Shown: one piece after another, positions 1-6,319 of the stretch
Position numbering within the stretch: the stretch's first letter is position 1
How the letters are laid out: each line of letters starts with the position of its first letter
DNA from: DASZHC01 sp035938215
Lineage (GTDB): Bacteria > Verrucomicrobiota > Verrucomicrobiia > Chthoniobacterales > JAFAMB01
NCBI GenBank assembly: GCA_035938215.1
Contig: DASZHC010000195.1
Span: forward strand, 1 to 20,100
Direction of reading: 5' to 3'
DNA length: 20,100 nt
Position numbers and translations under genes: made by a program
The notes under the pieces: generated by a model
Databases searched by the model: none
What the model saw: only the letters and a program-made list of their open reading frames with translations
Told to the model about the DNA's origin: nothing

Positions 1-3
1 CTA

Positions 4-1161
4 TCAGAGTTTCGGCTGGAACCAGTCGTGCCCAATCCCAGGTTCCAGGGTTTGTACGTAAAACCGCTTCACAGTTGACTCAGCGTCCCCCATTGCTTTT
101 GCGACTTCGCCGAGTGATCGGAACGTAAGTGCATAGGTCGCGTACGAATTCCTGAGACAGTTCTCCGGCAATTTGATTTTCATGTCCCGGGCTAGTTCCC
201 GCCTCTTGATATAAAGATGGTTATCGCAACAGGAGATTATCGGACCTTTGCCAGCTAACGGTTTCAAAATCTTAGCGGCTTCTGGTTCCAGCGGCACGTA
301 GCGCTTGTGATCTCGGGATCTCGTTTGCTTTGCCACTTCATGCCGGACGTGGATAAGATCTTTGGTCCACAATATATCTTCCCAGTTTAGAACCGGGTCC
401 GTTGGTTCCGATCGCACTAGCTCGCAAGTGCGAAGTCCGGCCATGCCGCCAAGCACGAAATAGGGGAACAAAAACTGATATTTGATCGTAGGCTCTAGCC
501 CCTTTGACGGTGGTTCCCTGCCGGCTACTACACGCAATAACCGGGTGTAAGATGCAACGGTCAAATGCTCAGCATTGATTCCCCATTTGTCAGCCGGCTG
601 AATGTTTGCCATCGGATCCACAGCGACATGACCGAGTTGGACCGCCCAGCGCCAGAGTTTCCTGAGAGTCTTAAAATGAGACCGGCGGTTTGAACCAGGT
701 GGCTTAGCCTCCAAATATCGCGAAATGTCAACGCTGGTGCATTGCTTTGAATCCAAGATACCTATGGCTTTTGCGAATTGGTTCAGTCGCCAGCGGTCGT
801 CGGCAATCGTTCGGTAAGAGCGCTTTTCCTGGATTTGCCGGTTGTAAAATGCCTTGCAGAGTTCGGCAACTGTAACAGAGCCTTTGCGTTGGGCTCCCTG
901 GTTTGTCTTATAGGCTCTCCAGACGTCCCAAAGCAGCTCAGGTGAGTAATCTACCGATTGGCGGATCAAACCTAATACGTACTTTTCCTGCACCGACAGA
1001 TCAGCTAATTGGATCGACCCTGTTTTCCTGTGCTCGGTGATGAAGTCCTCGGCCTCTTCCTTGGTCTCGAAATACTCGGTGACCCGTTTCCCGGTCTCGG
1101 ATTCGGCCGCCGGGACCTGAACGCGCCAGCATTTGGCATGCTTATGGTAACTTGGCGTCAC
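4..1161 (-). CDS. Tyrosine recombinase / phage-type integrase
   Basis: A 385-aa site-specific recombinase that would cut and rejoin DNA through a tyrosine-DNA intermediate. The N-terminus (about 1-50) resembles an arm-type DNA-binding domain, about 95-185 a SAM-like core-binding domain, and about 200-370 the catalytic domain. Visible active-site candidates are R244 in GLRTCEL, K278, R337 in NCLRNS and Y368 in KRFYV. The box II histidine is N334 and the later His/Trp position is D359; similar changes occur, as far as I recall, in integrases of Planctomycetes and Verrucomicrobia. The start is GTG at 1161 (GTG ACG CCA); no in-frame ATG lies nearby and no strong ribosome site is visible. Two stops end it in tandem (TGA, then TAG at positions 1-3). 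It lies next to tRNA-Gln, which suggests the integrase of an element extending left of the window. The family call is firm; substrate and activity are unknown. Confidence 0.9.
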   Translation of the reverse strand: MTPSYHKHAKCWRVQVPAAESETGKRVTEYFETKEEAEDFITEHRKTGSIQLADLSVQEKYVLGLIRQSVDYSPELLWDVWRAYKTNQGAQRKGSVTVAELCKAFYNRQIQEKRSYRTIADDRWRLNQFAKAIGILDSKQCTSVDISRYLEAKPPGSNRRSHFKTLRKLWRWAVQLGHVAVDPMANIQPADKWGINAEHLTVASYTRLLRVVAGREPPSKGLEPTIKYQFLFPYFVLGGMAGLRTCELVRSEPTDPVLNWEDILWTKDLIHVRHEVAKQTRSRDHKRYVPLEPEAAKILKPLAGKGPIISCCDNHLYIKRRELARDMKIKLPENCLRNSYATYALTFRSLGEVAKAMGDAESTVKRFYVQTLEPGIGHDWFQPKL

Positions 1162-1171
1162 GTTCTGGTTC

Positions 1172-1232
1172 TACCTCAGTTTACCTCAAAAACCTGTCCA
1201 GAATGGCCGATTTTGTTGCTTTTGTCCAGAAT
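1172..1232. repeat. Short direct repeats upstream of the integrase
   Basis: Two direct-repeat pairs lie between the integrase start and the tRNA: TACCTCA at 1172-1178 and 1182-1188 (10-bp period), and TGTCCAGAAT at 1195-1204 and 1223-1232 (28-bp period). Short direct repeats beside an integrase gene are often arm-type recombinase sites or operators, but the function here is inferred from position only. Confidence 0.4.
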
Positions 1233-1308
1233 TAAGAACACCTAGAATGGGATAGCGTAGCGTGCTTCGGATCCTTTACTAGAGCCGTTTTCCTGGGGAA
1301 ACCGAGGA

Positions 1309-1382
1309 TGGCTACCGCGCATGGATTCGAACCATGAATAACGCCTCCAAAGGGCGCTGTGTTACCGTTACACCACGCGGTA
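1309..1382 (-). tRNA. tRNA-Gln (anticodon TTG)
   Basis: Read on the minus strand the sequence folds as a full cloverleaf. The acceptor stem TACCGCG pairs with CGCGGTA, and a D arm GTGTAACGGTAACAC follows. The anticodon stem GCGCC/GGCGT encloses the loop CTTTGGA, giving anticodon TTG (Gln, CAA codon). The T arm is CATGG-TTCGAAT-CCATG, followed by discriminator G and an encoded CCA (1309-1311). The U1-A72 pair and G73 are typical of bacterial tRNA-Gln. Its 3' end points at the integrase gene, the usual position for an element integrated into a tRNA. Confidence 0.95.
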
Positions 1383-1399
1383 AGAACAAACCAGTAACC

Positions 1400-1427
1400 T
1401 AGTTAAAGCAAATCGGCTCGCACGCAA
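1400..1427 (-). promoter_or_regulatory. Possible promoter of tRNA-Gln
   Basis: On the minus strand TTGCGT (1422-1427) is separated by 16 nt from TAACTA (1400-1405), which lies 17 nt before the tRNA 5' end. The spacing suits a sigma-70-type promoter; the -10 match is only fair. Confidence 0.3.
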
Positions 1428-1517
1428 TGAATTCTTTCAAGTTTCTGGGTGTACGGTGTGCGCACTTGGGCGACAAGTTCAGGGCTGCCGGCATCGATCG
1501 GTTTTCGGCGGGGTCTC

Positions 1518-1557
1518 ATCTCCGAGGCGACCCGGAGGTGGAGGTAAGCTCGGAGAT
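1518..1557. repeat. Hairpin repeat, ATCTCCGAG family (copy 1)
   Basis: Left arm ATCTCCGAGG (1518-1527) and right arm GCTCGGAGAT (1548-1557) are inverted copies over 9 of 10 bases. The same arms recur at 3637-3707 and 5783-5863, so this is a dispersed element and not a chance hairpin. Confidence 0.55.
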
Positions 1558-1621
1558 TTCCCTTCCATAGAATATAGGAATAACCCGAGAGCTCTAATTT
1601 CTGGTCCCCTACAAGGAGAAA

Positions 1622-1654
1622 AATGGGACGCCACAGAGGCAGTCCCTCTCTAAA
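1622..1654 (+). repeat. REP-like palindrome, diverged copy 1
   Basis: The sequence runs TGGGACGCCACAGAGGCAGT then CCCTCTCTAAA. It aligns over its whole length with copies at 6242-6275, 16136-16164 (reverse) and 16196-16229, whose core is GGACGGC-loop-GCCGTCC followed by TCCCTAA. The inner stem is partly lost here. Confidence 0.55.
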
Positions 1655-1721
1655 CGAGCGAATCTCCCCTCAGGAGAGTCGCCGAGGCGCGAGCGTTGCA
1701 AGCAAAGCCCCTCCCAGCGGC

Positions 1722-3257
1722 TTAAGCCTTGCGTTCGAGCAGGCTCCGGCCGGTCATTTCCGGAGGGAGCGGCAGATTGAGCAAGCCAAGAAGCGTCGGG
1801 GCCACATCGGCCAGTATCCCGTCCTTTACCTGAAAATAGTGAGCATCCTCGGCGACATACACAAAATGGACGAGGAATGTTGTATGAGCGGTATTCGGCG
1901 TGCCATCGGGGTTCCTCATTAACTCACAGTTTCCGTGGTCCGCTGTGACAAGCGCTTTTCCTCCCAAACGCAGAAGCTCTTCAATCACCTGTTGCACACA
2001 ATGATCGATTGTTTCCACCGCCTTCACTCCCGCCTCTACGACCCCAGTGTGCCCCACCATATCCGGATTAGCGAAATTCAGGATGATCAAATCGTAACCG
2101 CTCATCCGTGCAACCACCTGGGAGGTAACTTCCGGGGCACTCATCTCAGGTTTCAGATCGTATGTCGCAACCTTCGGCGACGGCACGATGACACGGTCTT
2201 CACCCGGAAAAGCAATTTCTATCCCACCATTGAAAAAGTAAGTCACATGCGGATATTTTTCTGTCTCCGCTATTCGCAACTGTTTTTTGCCGGCAGCGCT
2301 GACAACTTCGCCAAGAATGCGGTCGAGAGGCTGAGGTTGAAACGCGACAGCGCAGTCAAAGGTTTTGTCGTACACGGTCATCGTGACGTAATAAACCTGC
2401 GGCCAGGCCTCGCGATCATATCCATTGAAATCCGCGAATAAAAAGGCGCGTGAAAGCTGTCTTGCCCTATCGGCGCGAAAGTTGAAAAAGAAAACGACAT
2501 CTCCATCACGTATGCGCTGCTCCCTGGGATGCGAAAAGATCAGTGGCTTAAGGAATTCGTCGGTCTCGCCGATTTCATAACGTTCCCGGATCGCAATTTC
2601 TGGCGGTGTATCAAACGCATGCCCGCGGCCCAATACGATGGCATCCCAGGCCAGTTTATTTCTCTCCCAGCGTCGATCGCGATCCATTGCGTAGTAGCGG
2701 CCAACGACGGTTGCGATCTTTGCACCGCAGGGACTCACAGCCTTTGCAACGGTTGAAACGTACTCGGCTCCTCCGGTAGGTGATGTGTCGCGTCCATCGG
2801 TAATCGCGTGGATTAGAATATCCTTCACGCCCCGGTCAGCAGCTTCCTTGACCAATGCGATCAAGTGATCCTGATGACTGTGAACTCCGCCGTCGGAGAC
2901 CAAACCGAGGAAATGCAGCCGCGAATGCCTCGCCCGATCAAAAGCTTCATTTATGGCCGGATTCTTTGCCAGTTCCCCTTCAGCGATCGCCTTGTTTATT
3001 CGAGTGAAGTCCTGGTAAACAATCCGACCGGCCCCCAGATTGAGGTGGCCTACTTCGGAATTACCCATCTGCCCCTCAGGCAGTCCAACGTCCATACCGC
3101 TGGCGCTCAGACGGCTCCAGGGATAATCCTGATAAAGTCTATCGTGAAACGGCGTCTGGGCCAGCAGCGTCGCATTGCCATCAGCCTTTGCGAATTCGCT
3201 TCCGTGCGGATTGATTCCCCATCCATCTCGAATAATCAGCATAACAGGTTGAGGCAT
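1722..3257 (-). CDS. gpmI: 2,3-bisphosphoglycerate-independent phosphoglycerate mutase
   Basis: Interconverts 3-phosphoglycerate and 2-phosphoglycerate in glycolysis and gluconeogenesis in the cytosol, through a phosphoserine and two metal ions (Mn2+ as a rule). The 511-aa length is normal for the family. Visible signatures are the first metal aspartate D11 in IIRDGWG, catalytic S67 in GQMGNSEVGH, the substrate loop SDGGVHSHQDH (121-131), ITDGRDTSPTGG (152-163), GRYYAMDRDRRWER (186-199), and the C-terminal metal motifs NPDMVGHTG and TADHGNCE. The ATG at 3257 has a GGAG about 8 nt upstream (complement at 3264-3267). The small basic-protein gene ends 56 bp upstream in the same direction, so the two may be co-transcribed. 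No oddities seen. Confidence 0.97.
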   Translation of the reverse strand: MPQPVMLIIRDGWGINPHGSEFAKADGNATLLAQTPFHDRLYQDYPWSRLSASGMDVGLPEGQMGNSEVGHLNLGAGRIVYQDFTRINKAIAEGELAKNPAINEAFDRARHSRLHFLGLVSDGGVHSHQDHLIALVKEAADRGVKDILIHAITDGRDTSPTGGAEYVSTVAKAVSPCGAKIATVVGRYYAMDRDRRWERNKLAWDAIVLGRGHAFDTPPEIAIRERYEIGETDEFLKPLIFSHPREQRIRDGDVVFFFNFRADRARQLSRAFLFADFNGYDREAWPQVYYVTMTVYDKTFDCAVAFQPQPLDRILGEVVSAAGKKQLRIAETEKYPHVTYFFNGGIEIAFPGEDRVIVPSPKVATYDLKPEMSAPEVTSQVVARMSGYDLIILNFANPDMVGHTGVVEAGVKAVETIDHCVQQVIEELLRLGGKALVTADHGNCELMRNPDGTPNTAHTTFLVHFVYVAEDAHYFQVKDGILADVAPTLLGLLNLPLPPEMTGRSLLERKA

Positions 3258-3313
3258 ATTCGACTCCAGATTAGACGTCCCTGCCCATTCGGCAATGCAT
3301 TATTCATTATTCA

Positions 3314-3406
3314 CTATCGAGTCGCCGGTTTCGCAGCCTTGTGTTTGCGCTTGAGATAATTCAAACGGCGACGGCGCTTTTCCAGCTTGTTGTACTGTTT
3401 GCTCAT
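3314..3406 (-). CDS. Small highly basic protein, 30 aa
   Basis: A 30-codon frame starting ATG at 3406 and ending TAG at 3314. The protein begins MSKQYNKLEKRRRRL and continues with LKRKHKAAK; 13 of 30 residues are Lys or Arg and there is no Cys or acidic patch. A purine-rich AAGAAAAGAG lies 4 nt before the ATG. Its composition is like small ribosome- or RNA-associated peptides. As far as I recall, similar short proteins beginning MSKQYNK occur in other Verrucomicrobiota as uncharacterised entries; that is memory and no search was run. It sits 56 bp upstream of gpmI. The start, the ribosome site and the amino-acid bias support a real gene; the function is unknown. Confidence 0.6.
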   Translation of the reverse strand: MSKQYNKLEKRRRRLNYLKRKHKAAKPATR

Positions 3407-3448
3407 TGAGCTCTTTTCTTTACGGCGTGAGCGAGTCACGGTCAATCA

Positions 3449-3588
3449 AACCCACCCAGGGTTCCGCTTCGCTCCACCCTGGGCTGAGGTCTATTACGCC
3501 TTCGGCGTCTTCCCCAGGTGTTACCTATCCTGAAAATGCCTTAATTGCAGAGTGTTTTTTGCGCTAAACAGATACGTCCCTTTGGGAC
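3449..3588. repeat. Composite repeat of three short hairpins
   Basis: Three inverted repeats follow one another: CCCAGGGT (3455-3462) with ACCCTGGG (3476-3483); ACGCC-TTC-GGCGT (3496-3508); and GTCCC-TTT-GGGAC (3576-3588). As far as I recall, repeats built from these same modules are scattered through planctomycete and verrucomicrobial genomes. Only one copy is in this window, so the repeat status rests on memory. Confidence 0.5.
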
Positions 3589-3627
3589 AGAAGCGTCAGA
3601 GCCGACTATAAGGAGGAATCAATAAAG

Positions 3628-3710
3628 ATAGGGCCGGATCTCCGAGTCGGCCGTTCTAACAGACTCGCAACGCAAGGGCGCTATTCTCGGTGGGCAGCTC
3701 GGAGATCGAG
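3628..3710. repeat. Hairpin repeat, ATCTCCGAG family (copy 2)
   Basis: Left arm GATCTCCGAG (3637-3646) preceded by GATAGGGCCG, and right arm GCTCGGAGATC (3697-3707), with a 50-nt interior. Arms and flank match the copy at 5783-5863. Confidence 0.55.
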
Positions 3711-3749
3711 CATTTTCGCAGATCTGCCCTTGCCGGTACAGCGGCCGGA

Positions 3750-5489
3750 TCAAGCCTCTACTGCTGCGAAATCCCTCGCGTGGCGCTGAGCCAATTCGAT
3801 ATGAAATTGATCGGGCGTTGGCGCTGCCCCATTGACATGAGTTCTTCCCCAATAATCGGTGAAGGTTTCACCATTTTGCCGGCTATTGACAAATTCTTGG
3901 ATCAGTTCGCGAACGCGGCTCGGAATGTCTTCCAGCGCGACACTCTTTTCATGTAGGCCGACTAATCGCTCGCCGGTGAGTGCACCGCCAACGTAAAACG
4001 CGTATTTGCCCGGAGCGCGTCCGACGAACGATATATCCGCATTGTAAGGGCGGGCACAACCGTTCGGGCAGCCGGTCATCCGGACCAATATCGGTTCGTC
4101 CTGAAGATCAAACTCCTTCAAAGTTTCGTCGATCTTGTCCAGCACCAGGTGAAATACCCTTTCGCTCTCTGCGAGAGCCAGTCCACAGGTCGGAAGCGCT
4201 ACGCATGCCTGCGCCAATCGCCGCGTTTCCGTCAGATCCTCGGGCCTTGGTATTCCGTGGCGCCTCAGGATGTCATCAATCTGAGCCTTTTGGGACGGTT
4301 CTATGTCGTGGAAAATAATATTGCAGTTTGTCGTCAGCCGGACCGGCACACCAAACTTTTCGACGATTTCTCGAAATGCGCTCCGCCACCTGCGCCCTTC
4401 CGTGTCTTTGATTCTCCCCTCCTCGATCCAGATGCCACAAAGCAATTTCCCGTCTCCCTGTTCGTGCCAGCCGAGCAAATCGCTTACGGTATCCCAGGTA
4501 ACTTCTCTGGCCGGCTCCACCGGGGCATCCAACCGCTTGCGCACCTCGGCGCGGAACCAGTGCATCCCTCGCTCGTTGACAAGATACTTAAGGCGGGCCT
4601 GCTTACGGTCGGTACGGTTGCCAAAATCCCGCTGAGTCGTGACAACGGCTACGGCCGCCTTAACAGCATGCTCACGGGCGACATAAAACAGGGGTTTGGC
4701 AAGGGCTGGAAATGTTTCCGTTTTACCATGAGACATCCCAAATCCACCGCCAACGACCAGGGTATAACCTTGAACACGCCCACCCTCCTGGTGTGAGATG
4801 AATCCTAGATCCTGAGAGTAAATGTCGACGTCATTCCGAGGCGGGATGCCGATACCGATCTTGAATTTCCTTGGTAAATAGAACTTCCCGTATACCGGTT
4901 CTTCATCGGTCGAGTCCTCGTTTGGCCGTCCGCCGTCCAGCCGTTCGCCGTTCAACCAGATCTGAGCATAAGCCGATGTCTTCGCCAAAAAAGTATCGCT
5001 AAGCTCCTTGGCGAGCCGCTGAGCGTCCAGATGCGCTTCATCCTTTAACGGGGCTGCCGGAGCGACCGTATTTCGGACAACATCACCGCAGGCGCCCCAA
5101 GTGGTGATGCCGGACAAATTGATCCGCCGGATGCATTCCTTGAGATCACCCTTGAGAACGCCGTGCAACTGAAATCCCTGGCGGGTTGTAATCCGCAGCG
5201 TGTTGTTGCCGAACTCACCTGCTATCCGGTCGTGCGCAAGATACTGCTCGGCCGTCAGTGCGCCACCCGGCAATTTGGACCGGACCATGAAAATCCACGC
5301 CTTGTCCAGGTTCTGTTTTTTGCGAGCGATGCGCTGGTCGCGATCGTCCTGCTGATAAGTACCGTGAAACTTCAGCAGCTGGTACTCCTCTTCGGAAAAA
5401 TGCGAGGCCTCACCCAGCAACGTGTTCCGGATTTCACCCCGGAGCGCGTGACTTTCGCCTTTGATTTCTTCAACAGATCTCGAACTCAT
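3750..5489 (-). CDS. cysI: Sulfite reductase hemoprotein, beta-component (CysI-like)
   Basis: Six-electron reduction of sulfite to sulfide for cysteine synthesis, using siroheme coupled to a 4Fe-4S cluster in the cytosol. From the ATG the protein has 579 aa. Cluster ligands are C429 and C435 (CVALPTC) and C474 and C478 (TGCPNGC). The siroheme-side segments LRITTRQGFQLHG and TTNCNIIFHDIEPS are present. No flavoprotein cysJ lies alongside, so the electron donor (ferredoxin or a distant CysJ) is open. An in-frame TTG at 5543 would add 18 residues. I prefer the ATG at 5489 because MSSRSVEEIK looks like a normal N-terminus and the TTG lies only 8 nt from a strong hairpin. No good Shine-Dalgarno precedes either start. 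A nitrite reductase role is a weaker alternative. Confidence 0.9.
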   Translation of the reverse strand: MSSRSVEEIKGESHALRGEIRNTLLGEASHFSEEEYQLLKFHGTYQQDDRDQRIARKKQNLDKAWIFMVRSKLPGGALTAEQYLAHDRIAGEFGNNTLRITTRQGFQLHGVLKGDLKECIRRINLSGITTWGACGDVVRNTVAPAAPLKDEAHLDAQRLAKELSDTFLAKTSAYAQIWLNGERLDGGRPNEDSTDEEPVYGKFYLPRKFKIGIGIPPRNDVDIYSQDLGFISHQEGGRVQGYTLVVGGGFGMSHGKTETFPALAKPLFYVAREHAVKAAVAVVTTQRDFGNRTDRKQARLKYLVNERGMHWFRAEVRKRLDAPVEPAREVTWDTVSDLLGWHEQGDGKLLCGIWIEEGRIKDTEGRRWRSAFREIVEKFGVPVRLTTNCNIIFHDIEPSQKAQIDDILRRHGIPRPEDLTETRRLAQACVALPTCGLALAESERVFHLVLDKIDETLKEFDLQDEPILVRMTGCPNGCARPYNADISFVGRAPGKYAFYVGGALTGERLVGLHEKSVALEDIPSRVRELIQEFVNSRQNGETFTDYWGRTHVNGAAPTPDQFHIELAQRHARDFAAVEA

Positions 5490-5551
5490 GGCGGCAAAAA
5501 GGATATTGTCTATAGAGATAAGGGTGTTTTTAGGTACGCGCAACTGGAATT

Positions 5552-5597
5552 AGCCTGGAAATCTCACGAGCCAGAGCGCTCGTGAGATTTCCAGGCT
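5552..5597. promoter_or_regulatory. Perfect 20-bp inverted repeat ahead of the sulfite reductase gene
   Basis: Left arm 5552-5571 (AGCCTGGAA...CACGAGC) and right arm 5578-5597 are exact reverse complements over all 20 bases, with a 6-nt loop CAGAGC. It lies 62 bp upstream of the chosen cysI ATG and downstream of a plausible promoter, so it would be transcribed as a very stable leader hairpin. No T-run follows on the minus strand, so it is not a standard intrinsic terminator. Confidence 0.85.
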
Positions 5598-5619
5598 CCA
5601 GAGCCGCTCAGGAAAATAG

Positions 5620-5647
5620 GACATAAATCCAGGCAGAATAGAGTCAA
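5620..5647 (-). promoter_or_regulatory. Candidate promoter of the sulfite reductase gene
   Basis: On the minus strand TTGACT (5642-5647), a 16-nt spacer, then TATGTC (5620-5625). Transcription would begin near 5612, just before the inverted repeat at 5552-5597, giving a leader of about 120 nt. Confidence 0.4.
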
Positions 5648-5782
5648 TTCTTTCTTCCTCGACTTGTGCCACTAGCGGTTAACTGGAACCAACAAGTTGG
5701 TCGCTAGAGGGAGGTCTCAAGCTGCGAGGGTGGCGCGCGACGATTCTCAGTTCGATGGCCTGCAATTGGTCGGTACGCAAAA

Positions 5783-5863
5783 GGTAGGGCGCATCTCCGA
5801 AGCGACCGCATTTTGCGGCGTGCGGCCTCGGGACTCCTGTCCGCTCGGAGATCGGACGCTACC
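5783..5863. repeat. Hairpin repeat, ATCTCCGAG family (copy 3, best preserved)
   Basis: The left end GGTAGGGCGCATCTCCGAAG and the reverse complement of the right end, GGTAGCGTCCGATCTCCGAG, match over most of their length. The element is an 81-bp imperfect inverted repeat bounded by GGTAG, with an inner GCGACCGCA-TTTT-GCGGCGTGC stem. Its size and termini suit a small non-coding mobile element or palindromic unit; there is no coding capacity. Confidence 0.6.
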
Positions 5864-6072
5864 CGCTGGCGGAACGCGCGACGCCGCGTTAGGAGCGATG
5901 CGGCCTAGGAGATCCTCTATGAAATCCTTCGGAATGATTGCACTGCATTTTCGCTGGGAGTCGGAAGCCGGAGCTTCCCGCCGTGGAATAGGCTGCTGAA
6001 AACTGGAGACATACCGGATTTCAGCATTGTTGGAGATAAGTTTGACAGCTATTACCTGCGAGAACGAGGACG

Positions 6073-6128
6073 GCTCGGAGACCCGACCAAGCTGTTTCTG
6101 GGATAACGGTCTGCTCGGAGACCCGACC
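6073..6128 (+). repeat. 16-bp direct repeat
   Basis: GCTCGGAGACCCGACC occurs exactly at 6073-6088 and 6113-6128, 40 bp apart. GCTCGGAGA is the right-arm sequence of the ATCTCCGAG hairpin family, so these may be half-elements. Confidence 0.6.
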
Positions 6129-6241
6129 CTACCGGGCGCCCTTGGAGGCCAGCGATTGTCGCCGATGTTTGTCTATTCATGGGACGGGCGGCTTCTGTGC
6201 GGTTCGACTACTTATTTTCACGTCGAGTACGAATGAGAAAA

Positions 6242-6275
6242 GTGGGACGGCATGGAGGCCGTCCCGCCCTAATGA
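6242..6275 (+). repeat. REP-like palindrome, copy 2
   Basis: TGGGACGGCATGGAGGCCGT followed by CCCGCCCTAATGA; the stem is GGACGGC/GCCGTCC. It aligns base for base with the copies near 16136-16229 and with the diverged copy at 1622. Confidence 0.65.
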
Positions 6276-6289
6276 ATGGGCAAATATCC

Positions 6290-6319
6290 TTGCGACACTT
6301 GCGCGACAAGTTCTGCTAT
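6290..6319 (+). promoter_or_regulatory. Candidate dapF promoter with palindromic spacer
   Basis: TTGCGA (6290-6295), an 18-nt spacer, then TGCTAT (6314-6319), only 11 nt before the dapF ATG. The spacer CACTTGCGCGACAAGTTC contains the inverted repeat ACTTG-N5-CAAGT, so a dimeric regulator could sit between the boxes. Confidence 0.4.

Larger units (their letters stand above)
1383..1721. other. Gene-free stretch with repeats
   Basis: About 340 bases between tRNA-Gln and the 3' end of gpmI with no credible gene. It holds an 18-nt block at 1463-1480 that matches the dapF promoter spacer at 17 of 18 positions, an ATCTCCGAG hairpin element (1518-1557), a diverged REP-like palindrome (1622-1654), and a small hairpin TCTCC/GGAGA (1663-1677) that could help end gpmI transcription. 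The open frames here run through the palindromes and look spurious. Confidence 0.6.
3407..3749. other. Gene-free stretch with repeats
   Basis: About 340 bases between the small basic-protein gene and the 3' end of the sulfite reductase gene. It is filled mostly by a composite hairpin repeat (3449-3588) and a copy of the ATCTCCGAG element (3628-3710). No credible gene seen. The upstream promoter of the small protein/gpmI pair should lie near 3410-3450, but no clear boxes are visible. Confidence 0.6.

Noticed and set aside
1456..1922. Plus-strand open frames of 65 and 99 codons over the gpmI 3' end and its downstream gap
   Set aside because: They run through a hairpin repeat and antisense to gpmI; the translations are low in recognisable structure and rich in Arg, Gly and Pro.
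3619..3852. Minus-strand 77-codon frame at the 3' end of the sulfite reductase gene
   Set aside because: Out of frame with the clear sulfite reductase C-terminus and built partly from the ATCTCCGAG repeat.
5490..5543. TTG-initiated 18-residue extension of the sulfite reductase
   Set aside because: No ribosome site, the start would sit 8 nt from a 20-bp hairpin, and the ATG at 5489 gives a normal N-terminus. Not fully excluded.
5552..5597. Reading the perfect inverted repeat as a rho-independent terminator
   Set aside because: No T-run on either side, and it lies upstream of the gene it would have to terminate.
1518..5863. Treating the spaced ATCTCCGAG elements as a CRISPR array
   Set aside because: Copies are kilobases apart, palindromic, of unequal length, and no cas genes are present.
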